DNA of 64,000 bases from contig JACGWO010000005.1 of NCBI GenBank assembly GCA_034509735.1, positions 15,241,264 to 15,305,263 on the forward strand. The letters run 5' to 3'. Shown here piece by piece: positions 35,030 to 45,949 of this stretch; the stretch's first letter is position 1; each line of letters starts with the position of its first letter. The DNA is from Sesamum alatum (Eukaryota; Streptophyta; Magnoliopsida; Lamiales; Pedaliaceae). The position numbers and the translations under genes are program-made. The notes below the pieces were generated by a model. It searched no databases. It was not told the DNA's origin and saw nothing but the letters and a program-made list of their open reading frames with translations.

Positions 35030-35282
35030 ACTAGTATTGGCATTAGTGGACATCTACAATATGTAAAGCAGAAAATATTAAGCAGATTGAAGTAATATTA
35101 AATCCAAGTTAAGATTCGGTCTTTAGTCCTTAACCTCTCCCACTATTTCTACGAAAGCCCATCACTCTGATATGGGGTTTCGGGAAACGAATTCCTAGTG
35201 GGCTTGGGGTCTACAAGTAAAATTCTCCATACCCCACTTTTACGATTCACATAGAAAATAACCTTGTGGGAGGCAACCTATG
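35030..35282 (-). other. Copia leader fragment joined to a truncated LTR
   Basis: The reverse complement matches the element 2 leader at 5411-5570: CCTCCCACAAGG, GTGAATCGTAAAAGTGGGGT, AAGCCCACTAGGAA and AATAGTGGGAGAGG. The whole coding region between leader and LTR is missing, so this is a deletion derivative. Confidence 0.8.
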
Positions 35283-37016
35283 CCATTCTGTTCCCACGAA
35301 ATCCCCAAGATATTTTTTCCTTGTTCACAACCCATCAACCGAATCATAGCACTCACTGTCGCCCCCAATGACTCGTGCAATAGCGAAACAGAAGTGTATT
35401 CACTTCGTTCACAATAACAATGTAGCTTAATTTCAGTCCAAAACGTGCCACGACTCATGAGATCACGTTATGGATGAAATCAGCTTCCTCACTTTATCAT
35501 GGATGGAAGGCACAGACGAACTGTGCTCCCTCAAATCCATTTCAGGGGTCTAATATTTTAAACTTGGTCCAACCAAGTGAGAGTTCTTTTATTAGGTTTC
35601 GACCGAGACCTCATCACATTATTAGTATTTTGCACGCGTAAGTGTAGGAATATTCTAAGCGTAAATGTAAACATACATGAAGCTTATAGAATACTCAAAA
35701 CATTATAAAAATGCATTGCACTCAAAATAAACCTAACACGACCTGTTGGATGATCACTAGTCCAAACCTATGCGGCCTACTGAGCCCCCAATCAATCTAT
35801 GGTCAATCTAAAGGCAGGCCTATGCTATTACAAGATTTTATAACCCATTACACACAATGGGCCTTGTACGTCCTCTTCATCTTCTTGGGCTCTCATTGTG
35901 GGCCTCACATGGCAAGTTCTCCATGGATCCTCTGTGGGCCAATCGATGGCCTCCGCCACAGGCCTCCGTCAACTTGGGCTTTCTTTGTTACATTTATTTA
36001 CAAAAATAAAATCTCACTCCTAATCTACACTCATTACATAATAAAAAATAAGAAACCCCAATCAACAGTTGGGGGGAGTACATTAGGAGGGAGAAAGAAA
36101 ACCTTATTATTTCAAGGCAAAAATGAGAGAAATAAGAAGATACAAAGAGGCACGCAGGCCCAACCCATTACAAATAAATTAAACCATACATGCGGTCCAA
36201 GGGCTTCGTGATCATTCATCGTAATCCAATTAACGCACATAGCATAAATACGCATCCCATGTAAAACATGCTATGAAAACAACCACGATTTCCAACATCA
36301 CAAAACGCAAAAAATTAACGCAAAATTTCACACGTGAATTTTAATCATGGGTGCAACCATTGCAAAAATAACTCTTGTTAGGAAACCCTTTCCTCATTAA
36401 CAAAGCAATATTTATTTTTAGGAAATTTTCAATCTCAACAAAAAATAAATTTCCAAGTTAACGAATTCAGAAAACGCAGAAAATATTCAGAAAAATATTG
36501 AAAAACTATTAGTATCTGAGAATACGCACCAAAAATAGAAAAAATGAAAAACGGCACCGGTCGGAATGGCCAGGCGCGCGCGCATAGGCTCCCCTGCCTA
36601 CGCCCGCCACGTGCGCGCCCAGCGCAACGCTTGCCCTAGCACTCGTGTAGGCTTCCCTTGCCTACGCGCCCGCCGCGCACGTAGACGACATAGGGCGCGC
36701 GCCCGGCCACGCCCTTGCGTGCTCAGCCAGCACGCAAGTGCTGCCGGTGCACCATTTTTCCATGTTTTGTGCCCTTTTCCTGAAATTTTCTGAACCACAA
36801 GATATTATCAACCCAAGCACATGTATATACACATTCAAGAATTCCAAGATCAAAAATTCTTATGCAAGATAAAACACAAAAAAAGATCTACGCTAAAACG
36901 CGCTTCCTACATAAAATCATGCCGTAAAAACAACGAAAAACACGTTAAGCATGCTGAAACACACGTGTAGCATATAGAATTCTAAGCCCATACATCGAAC
37001 CAGGCTTTAATATTAC
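35283..37016. repeat. Unassigned repeat-like block with a CpG-rich core
   Basis: This block separates the inverted copia leader from the next inverted LTR, exactly where the two should touch. It has no coding signal. A core at about 36560-36760 is very GC- and CpG-rich (GGCGCGCGCGCATAGG and similar), in sharp contrast to its surroundings; repeats such as CCTGCCTACGC and CTTGCCTACGC occur within it. It may be the LTR or leader of an unrelated retroelement, but I see no TG...CA borders. Confidence 0.4.
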
Positions 37017-38176
37017 CGAAAGTGTGGATCGGCTTGGGAGACACGCGGTGGAAGCGTGGAAAAGAATAAATTAAAAGCGATATAACAAAATTAAAACGAT
37101 GATTAATTCGGATCATGGGGGGTTCCCTTGATTCCTTTCGAGCGTTCAGTGTATTACGTGTAAAAATAAAACAAGAAGAATACACGAAGGCCAAAGAATT
37201 ATATATAACGAGATACAAAAATAACATAAAGAGGAAACATTACCCTCGTAGTTTTCTTCATTTGGCTACACACGTTGTTCCCGGATTTGCCACCAAGATC
37301 TCAACATAGAGACCCGTTAAAAAACATCCACACGCTTCACTGGAAATTAACGAGGCTCTCATGCTAGCAAGAAGTCGTTAGGGGAGAAGGGACGTCGATA
37401 CGATGGTATTGGTAACGTTCTATCTTGATCAAATCAAGAAGAACAAAGAAAAATTCCTGGAGAGAGCAAGAAGGGTGGACGGGAGAGAGGGAGAGAGAGG
37501 CGGCTATTGTGTAGAGATTAGTGTGTGATTGTGTGTGTTTCATGTATTCAAATGACCTAGTCATTTGTCCCACATAAAACTCTCTAGGAAGCTTTCTAGA
37601 GCCACAATCTTTCCAACTTTGACCAAGTCAACGCCTTCTTAGGATGAATCTTGGCCGTCCATCTTAATCTCTTCAAGATTGAATCTCGTCCATCCATCTC
37701 GTTGGACTTTATGGACCGGACTTATTCAAATCCAATTTAAATAGTCCAAAGGTCCAATGGACTCTTTATTAAATCCTATTTAATATTGCAAGCCCACTAA
37801 TTATTTCATCCTTTCAATCCAATTAAAAGGAAAGCACATGCTCATTAAATCCATAAATCCAATTTATGAATTCAAGCCCAATTAATCCAATTAATCCGTG
37901 AAGGCTTAAATCCCCATGAAGTTAATTTAATCCATTAAATTAAACATTCTCCCGGAATTAATTCCAAATTAATTCCTATCACATCTGGTGAATCGTGTGT
38001 GACTTTTTAGGTTCACCCTCAGCTACACTTGGACCTACTTCCTATTATCCCAAAACCAAAGTAGTTTGTCACCATGGATGGCCATCTAACAACGGTCTGT
38101 GGCATTAGAGACTATGTGAATATATGGCGTGAACATTTAGGCTCCAAGTTACATACAGGTACATACTACTGTCGCC

Positions 38177-38620
38177 TAGGGGTGGCAACGATTCGAGCTC
38201 GACCATTTTTGACGACCTCGAGCTCGATTTTGATTTGTATGGCTCGAGCTCGACGAGCTCCTACAGTTCGAGCTCGATCGGACGAGCTCGAGCTCGAGCT
38301 AAATTCAGCCCAGCTGACTTCAAGCCCCTCAAGCTCGAGCTTATAATTATTGGTATAATTTTTGGTATATTTTTTAATTATTGATATAATTTTTTAATAA
38401 AATTATATTATTATAAATTATAACAGTGTAGAATATATATATATATATAAATTATTTGTTAGGACTTGTCAATTTAAAAAAGTATAAGATATTACAAATA
38501 AATATTAAAATATAACATAGAATTTATATGTGTCATATGAAAAAATATTAAAACTAACTAAATTGTTGATTAAGCTTGTTGGTTTCATTATTATTATTAT
38601 TGTTGTTTTTGTTGTTGTTG

Positions 38621-38699
<79 letters not shown>

Positions 38700-39727
38700 C
38701 ATCATCATCTTTAGATTAATTCATGGGAATCACTAAGTTTTGACATAAATTTATAAGTAAAATTTATAGATTGTATAATGTATACTATGTATTTGATATA
38801 AATATAAAACTCACAAATAGATATAAAAAATCATAAGTTAATTATTAGGACTTTTTAATTTAAAAAATTAGTAGAGTTTATAAATAGATATTAAAATATA
38901 ACATAGAATTTAGATCTGTCATATTAAATAGTTATTTTAAAAAAATTATTAAAACTTACTAAATTGTTGATTAAGCTTGTTGATCTCATTATATATAATA
39001 AATAACAACAAGAATAATTAAAATTGTTCAACCATGCTACCATCATCATCGTCATCATCATCATCATTATTATTATTATTGTTGTTGTTGTTGTTGTTAT
39101 TGTTACTGTTATTATATATTATTAGATTAATTCATGGGAATCACTAAGTTTTGACATAAATTTATTTAGTAAAATTTATAGATTGTGTAATGTATACTAT
39201 GTATTTTGATATAAATATAAAACTCACAAATAGATATAAAAAGTCATAAGTTAATTGTTAGGACCTATCAATTTAAAAAGTATAAGAAGTTATAAATAGA
39301 TGTTAAATATAACATAAAATTTATATGTGTCATATTAAATAATTATTTAAAAAAATTAAAATTTACTAAATTGTTGATTAAGTTTATTTTTATATGAATT
39401 ATAAAGGTTAAATGTATAAATAAGAGTACCAATGCCATAGTTTACTATTATCTAAAATAAAATGTATGATATTGATTAATAATTACAATATATGGTCAAT
39501 TTTGAGTATGAAATTGATAAAGTATTGAATATGAAATTAAAAATATAAAAATTCTAAAAATAAAAAAATATATAAAAAAAATTTAAGAAAAAAGAAAAAG
39601 CTCGTGAGCCGCTCGCGAGCTTGAACAGAGAGAATTGAGCTCGACTGGAGCTCGAGCTCGAGTTGGCTCGAGTCTAGCTCAAAATCGAGCCGGCACGCAA
39701 GCCGACTCGACTCATCTGCCACCCCTA
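38177..39727. mobile_element. Non-autonomous hAT element with 8-bp target duplication
   Basis: The termini TAGGGGTGGCA and TGCCACCCCTA are perfect inverted repeats of 11 bp, flanked by the perfect 8-bp duplication CTGTCGCC (38169-38176 and 39728-39735). Subterminal regions are packed with GAGCTCGAGCTC. The interior has about 2.5 tandem copies of a ~400-bp AT-rich unit (starting near 38456, 38844 and 39258, each with TTAGGAC and then AATTTAAAAA). No transposase is present. It belongs to the same family as 19942-23422. Confidence 0.93.
38591..38704 (+). repeat. Trinucleotide (TTA/TTG)n microsatellite
   Basis: A run of TTATTG, TTG and then TTA repeats of more than 100 bp lies inside a hAT repeat unit. 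The homologous position in the next unit (about 39042-39115) is a different ATC/ATT/GTT run, so it expanded separately in each unit. The ORFs of poly-Ile are not genes. Confidence 0.9.
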
Positions 39728-40830
39728 CTGTCGCCTGTCTCCCGGCCTTAGTCTAGGGCATGGAACAGGGCGTCGATTCCCATCCTTGACTAGGCATCTA
39801 TGCTTCAAACTCAAGATAGGTTTAACTCTATAATTGACGTAGGAAATCCTTTTCCCACTCAATGAAATGCTATGGTCATAGACTTTGAGTGTCTAAAACC
39901 ATCTCAGAGTGCATAGGAGATTTCGTTGTCATAATCTTTGATAGGGGACAGATTCTGTCTTGGAATACACCGTCCTCACTACACACTCCAACTGCACTTG
40001 AGAAAGCTTAGGATGACCATGCCTCACGACACAGTCACCATTTGTCAGATCCTAGATACAACCTTTGTATGTAAGCCACTGTCGTGACTCCTCAAGTCCG
40101 AGGACTAATCTCGTACTATCGAAATCGGGAATACTAGTCATACCGACCAAGCACGTGTGGCTTCCATATGACGATTCCCGCGAGTCACCTTAGTCGGCCG
40201 ACTTCCTGCCAGCCAAGCCACTAAGATCGCATGGATGACCTACGTCTCCTACTGATAAAACTCGGCTACAATCCTTAGTGCAAGTCTCTTCAGACCCTCG
40301 ATACCCAATCCCGAGGTCCTCGACTTGGAGTATTTCAGACCAATCCATAGAAATTAGTTCCATGACCGCCAACCTATGCACAGTCCAACTTCTTGGATTC
40401 ACATGTCCGGTCTTTGGGCGTTTGTCGGGACATCAAAACCCCGTTCAATGCTAGTAGTAAGCACAAAAAGTTCATTGTTGCCACTGATGAATCCTTACCG
40501 TATTCATCAGCATAATATTACAAAGATTAGCAAATGGTTCCCAAAACAACCAACCTCATTGACTTTTTGGTCATCTATTCCAACAAACGCTACAAACTCG
40601 GAACCTTTGGACTGGACTTGAATATTTCTTAGTGAATTGAAGCTTTGATCTTTCGTCAAGGTGGACTTGTGTCTTGATAACGTTAATTCATGGGTCTTCC
40701 GACTTCTTCTCAAATCAAACATTGACTTTGAATGGATTCTACGACGAACGCCATGAACATCATGGGGCTTCCTTGATTTGCATTTGAGAGGATTTTGAGT
40801 CTTCTTGAATGCTCTCTTGTTTGTGTCTTC

Positions 40831-43775
40831 TGTAATACCCACACCCAATCGAGTCAAACCAACTAGTTTAACCCTTATTCACACACCTTGACTAGCATTT
40901 TTTTTATTTTCGGATTTTTTTTGCTCCCTCTTAAAAGTTGGATTTAAAATATTTTTTTTGTTGACTTTTGATAGAATACAACTTCCTAAGCCTATATATA
41001 CCCAACCACCATCAAAAAACTAGGAAAACATACCCTATTCAAACTCTAAAACCTATTTTCTTCTACACATCTCTCTATAGGCGAAAATACACAAAACTCA
41101 ACCTTCAATTGCCATAAACTCACGATATCCCACGTCGAAATCGAGTCATATTAGGAAGGAGATGGAAGGAAGTCGAAGCACTCCGTTGCTGCGAATTTGA
41201 GGTAGCTACAACTTTTAGTTTAATCAAGTCATGATAATTAGATAGGTTCTTTTAGGATCTAGATGAATTGTGTGATTTGTTTGAGCCTTGAGTCATTAAC
41301 CTAAAAATATTAGGTCCAGTACATATTTATGTTTTCATGAATTAGAAATTTCTATAGGAATTGATTGGAGATTTTGGAGTTTATCAAGTATGAGTTTCAT
41401 AGGAGAATTAGCCTGTTGGTATTTTTGATTCATGGAACAGTTTCTAGATATCTGGAAAAACTCATCTTATTTGTATAGTATACGTTTTATTTGATTAGAA
41501 ACAATTTTTTATGAAACCTTATTGTGTTTCTAGTTTATTCGTAAAATATCAGGAATTTTCGAGTTGTATTAGATTTTATAAAATTGTTACACGAGCACCG
41601 CCAGAAGTTAGGCGTGAATCTGATAACTTTATTTTTTGGTCTATTTGATTTATTTCTATACGCCTTTTAGTTACAAAACTTTTTTTAAATATTTATGAAA
41701 CCATGTAGAGAGTACCTATTATTTTTAAGAATTTTTGAAGCACCGGAAAAATTTATAAAATTCCTCAAGTCATGTCCTGCAGCGGTGCTCTTTTCTGCAG
41801 AACCTTACTCTTTCTGAATTTTTTGATGATTTTTTATGCTCCTTATAAAGATTAATTATTTTCTGTATTCACTTATATGAGTCTTGAGTAACATATAAAA
41901 TATTTATAGTTTTCCCATGTATGATTGAATTTTAAAAATTCATTCAAGTAAAACTGCCAATCTGTTTAGTAATTATTCTCCAACCCGATCTTGAAAACCC
42001 TTATACCTATTTATTCAACTTAATTATCTAATGTATTTTTATATATGTTATGCAGTATCTTTAACACTCTTTATAAAATTTTCATAGTCATTTACTACGT
42101 ATATAATTTTACAAAATTCACACAATTATATTGTCAGTTGCGTTACCTTATTATCCGTCTAGTCTAGTGCCTTTATTTGGCTATTGAATCGTTAAGGATT
42201 AATTGAGCAACTGGGATCATCAATCGATGTAGGTATTTATTGATTTATTTTGGGTATCAATTGTAATGAGGCAGATTTTGTATTGAATTATAGATTTGAG
42301 TCCATATGACTGTTAGGTTTGAGTTAAGCTATAAGTTTTTCATAGTTTGTTTCTCTAGGATTAAATAGGTAGAACACCTATTTTTATTGGGTCGAATGTG
42401 ACTTAGGTGATTATTGATTTTAAGAATTATGATCAATTGACTTATAGGATCCAGCAGTCTCGGAGCAAATGGTTAAATAAATGGACTAGAGCCAGAAGAT
42501 TCTAGTAAGTGGTTACCTCCCTCTTACGTGATGTTTTCTCAAATATTTTCTGATTTCAAAAGATAATTTTGGATTTAAAGCAAAATGCGATGCGAGCATA
42601 TGATATTTTTTATAAGTTCAAATTTTAGATACGTGGGGTAAGGTTTTGCTGTTAAATGTTGATGTAAGCACTTGGTTAAATCCTGAAATTTGAAAGCCAT
42701 TGTGTTGTGTTAAATTAAGCTATTATTTGTTATTCTTTTGAGCTCTTTTGAAACCGAAATATGGGTGACAAATTTTATGTTATTTTTTTTTAAATAAAAG
42801 CATACTCAAGTTCATCGACTAATAGACAGGACATGCTCAACCGTTAACGAAATCACTGGTAATCGGGAATACTAGAGTTGTTCTGAACCCTCTCAGTTAG
42901 GGTTAAAAAACTGAGGAGTTACATCTGACCCTCTCAGTTGGGCTTATAAATTGAGAAATTATGCCTGACCCTCTCGGTTGGGGTTATAAACTGAGAACCT
43001 ATTCTGACCCTCTCAGTTGGGGTTGTAAACTGAGACTATGTTCTGACCTCTCAATCGGGGGTTAAAGATTGAGGCCCAGATTATGGATTATAATTATAGT
43101 CACAAATAAGTAAGAGGTCTGTTATGTTGCTAGTGAATGCGAGTATGCCTACTTTGTTAAAATGGTCAATTTATGAAAACACTTGCACTGGTCTTTCACA
43201 TTGTTGTTGTCACCCACAATTATTGTGTGTACCTTGTTTTGATTGAAAAGTTTAGAGTTATCATTGGCGCGACAAATGCTTTGAAACTGTAATTTTCCTC
43301 CTTTGTTCATTCGCTTTTTAAGTTATCATTGTGTGTTAATAAATGATAGTCATTCATTACCAACGTACTATGTTCGCATTTGGTGAGAGCTAGGGACTGC
43401 TTACTGGGCGATTAGTCACTCGCACCACTTATTATACCTTGCAGATGAAGTGAATGAGGAGTATGGGGAGGAGCGATACTGGGGTTGGTAGCCAATCAAG
43501 GTCTAAGAGCTCACATGGCGTCCATTAAGAGGTTCTATGGACAATTTTTTTTTCGGAATTACCCTTCCATTGTTTAGGTGTTAGGACTGGATGCTAGAGT
43601 TAAAATGTTTAGATTTATGTATTTCCACAGCAAGTATTGATTTGGGATTTTTATTGTTTAAGTATGAGTATTGTTGAGTTTGAATTTATTTTTTTGGTGA
43701 TGAGGGTTTTCATGCTACTAAGGCTATGGACTTGGTGGCATAGCCATGTCGTGACCCCTGATTCGGGGCGTGACA
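40831..43775 (+). repeat. Solo gypsy LTR, 2945 bp, with perfect target duplication
   Basis: It starts TGTAATACCC, ends GATTCGGGGCGTGACA, and is flanked on both sides by TCTTC (40826-40830 and 43776-43780). The second Tat LTR has the uninterrupted site near 52262. The TGTAAYACCC...GGGGCGTGACA ends are typical of Del/Tekay-type chromoviruses; this assignment is from recognition. A TATA run at 40993-41000 (CCTATATATACCC) would place transcription initiation near 41030. There is no coding sequence. Confidence 0.9.
42884..43076 (+). repeat. Five-unit minisatellite in the solo LTR
   Basis: There are five units of about 39-41 bp, each GACCCTCTCAGTTGGGGTT followed by RTAAACTGAG and a short linker. 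Each unit is itself palindromic (CTCAGTT...AACTGAG), with compensated changes in the last (CTCAATC...GATTGAG). Confidence 0.85.
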
Positions 43776-44267
43776 TCTTCAATTATATCTTCAACTCTGT
43801 ATGTATGTGTGTGTGTTGAAACAAGCTTCAAGCCCCCCCCCCCCCCCGTTAAAGATGTACAGTTGTGGTGAACTTGAGCACCTTTTGTATTATCTATTTA
43901 TAATTTAATTTAAAGAGATATATACATTTTAAATATTTGAGAAGACATGATTGATCAAGTTTAATATATCCCCTTAATATTTGTATTTAAAAATAGATAA
44001 ATATCAAAATTATGTGTCTCAATTTGATTGGGGCATCTCCACATGGCGTTGTCTATTTCATTAACTGGTCGAAACATTTCAATTTGAAACTTTGGCCGTT
44101 GGTTTTATGACAAAATACATATTAAAATATTAATCAAATTAATTATTTACACTTGAAATTAATTTTGTAAATTCTAAAATATAAATAGAAAAGGGAATAT
44201 AATTGATAAATAATATATATTTGCTACTTGTCGTCATTTGATTGGGCACAAACTTAATTCGTCGGCA

Positions 44268-45949
44268 AATGCCCCCTCGAGAGTCGTTCACAAATATATA
44301 CTTGAAAATATAATTTTCAAAGTGATTGAATTGCTAACACATGGATTGAATTTGAATGGGCCACAATATCATCAATTTGCTCCAAATTTTTTTCGGTCTT
44401 TGGGATATTGGGCTGCTATAATCTTGAGTTTGTGACACAAGAATTTGAATGGAAAATAGAAGAAACAGAAAGCCCAACGTCTTGGCTATAGATTGTAAAC
44501 CCTTTCTTTTTTTTTTAGTGGCCTAGCAATGTGGACCCCATCCCCTCTTGGCGTTTGTGAACCAAAAGCATGGAATAGCTACAAAGTTGTATTCTTCATT
44601 CATTGCACGACATGTTATTTCTTTCTTTCTTCACAGAAGACGATGGCCCAGTAACATTTCTGAAGCATAATTCAACTCGGCCTCTTTGTTCTAGTTAATC
44701 CGATCACAACTAAATTTCTAAAAATTTCGAATTAATTTGAAGAAAAGAACGGGTGAACAATCATCCAACTTAACCAAACCTGTAAAAGATACCAAGTTTA
44801 ATTGACCTAAACTTCTTGTTTTGCTCTTATATATAGGGCTTAGCTCAACATTAACCGAACGTTGTGAAAAGTCGATTGTTGGACGAATTTGTGCTATGTT
44901 TTAATGGCCAATTTTTTTTTCTTTCTCACTTTTCTAGTACACACACAAGGTGTTTGTTTTAATGTCTCAACGAGCTAATGCTAAAATTTCTTTGGATTCC
45001 ATTGCAGATTACGTGTTTGTTCGTTATGATTTTTTACAACATAGTTGAAGCTTCTTTGAGGCGCCGAGTTCTTCGAATTTGATTCCTACAGTTGCCGCAA
45101 CCCATCTAAATTTGTAGCAATTTCTAAGATGATTTTTTAGACAATTTCTGAGGTGGGTTACGAAAATTGATTCCTTCGCATTATCAGAATTCAACATTGT
45201 TGGGGGCACACAGTTTTTTCCGAATTTATTTGCACTTCAATTCCCCTTGATTCAAAAAAAGAAAAAGAAAAAAGAAAGAAAGAAATGTTGTGACATAGTT
45301 AGCCCTTTTTCAATCTCTTGAATTGATAGTGTTCATATAATTTCTTTGTTGAGTTGATCAAGACCCACCCCAGTTCAAATTGTTTTAAACTTCTGAATGC
45401 ATGTTTAGCCTCCAAATGCCTTGATGGATCAAAGCATTGTGATATGCTTAAGTGCATTATAGCTTAAAGTGTGTGGACACCATGCATGTAGTAATATAAC
45501 CCACCATGACGTGGGCCTAGCCCACGGGAATTGTGTATCTCTTGTGCAAGGAAAATTGAGTTGATTGATTTTTATGTACAGGTGTAGTAGCATTTGGCCT
45601 CTGACTGAAGCAATTAAATTCTTTAGTCGCGTTGTTTTGAAGTACCACCTCATGCTCGTGCCATCTCAATTTCTCCATGCGATCAATTTTTGTTAATTAA
45701 ATTTCTTGTGGCTTTATAATTTATTTGACTTAACAATTTTTTTATTAACTCAATTAAGTTTTCTCCTTATACTTTGATATGTTGCAACATGATTTACTTT
45801 AAACACAAGTCCATCCCTTTTGGTCAACAATACTTGGTCATCCTCGATAATAAAAATCAACACATGGAGAAAGGAACAACTTTGATGACTCACACTCATC
45901 TCATCGGTTGATACGCAATACAATGACCGAGATTGACGAATCCACTTCA
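44268..45949 (-). other. Tat element 2, 3' noncoding region with polypurine tract
   Basis: The polypurine tract (minus strand CTCGAGGGGGCATT, about 44268-44281) adjoins the 3' LTR. The rest up to the antisense ORF has no convincing coding sequence, only short unrelated ORFs. Confidence 0.55.

Larger units (their letters stand above)
37017..40585 (-). repeat. Inverted copia LTR, interrupted by a hAT element
   Basis: On the plus strand it runs from CGAAAGTGTGGATCGG to ATCTATTCCAACA, the reverse complement of a TGTTRGAAT..CTTTCR LTR. Shared family blocks include TAGTCTAGGGCATGG, CTTAGTGCAAGTCTC and ATGGATGGCCATCTA. Without the hAT (38177-39727) it is about 2.0 kb. The flanks ATTAC and AACGC do not match, so it is not a simple solo LTR. 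To its right is Tat LTR sequence. Confidence 0.8.
40586..44267 (-). repeat. 3' LTR of Tat element 2, truncated and interrupted
   Basis: The outer parts (40586-40830 and 43776-44267) align with 51829-52372 plus 55536-55952. Shared blocks include AAACTCGGAA, GGACTTGAATATTTCTT, TTCTTGAATGCTCTCTTG, ACTTGAGCACCTTTTGTA and AATATAATTGAT. On the minus strand the LTR starts after the polypurine tract CTCGAGGGGGCA with TGCCGACG. Its far end is cut by the copia LTR at 40585. A 2.9-kb solo LTR sits inside. Confidence 0.85.

Noticed and set aside
36566..36853. Arg- and Ala-rich ORFs in the GC-rich block
   Set aside because: High GC lowers stop-codon frequency on all frames; the peptides are low complexity and present on both strands.
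38505..38736. Poly-isoleucine ORFs on both strands
   Set aside because: They are translations of the (TTA)n microsatellite inside a hAT element.
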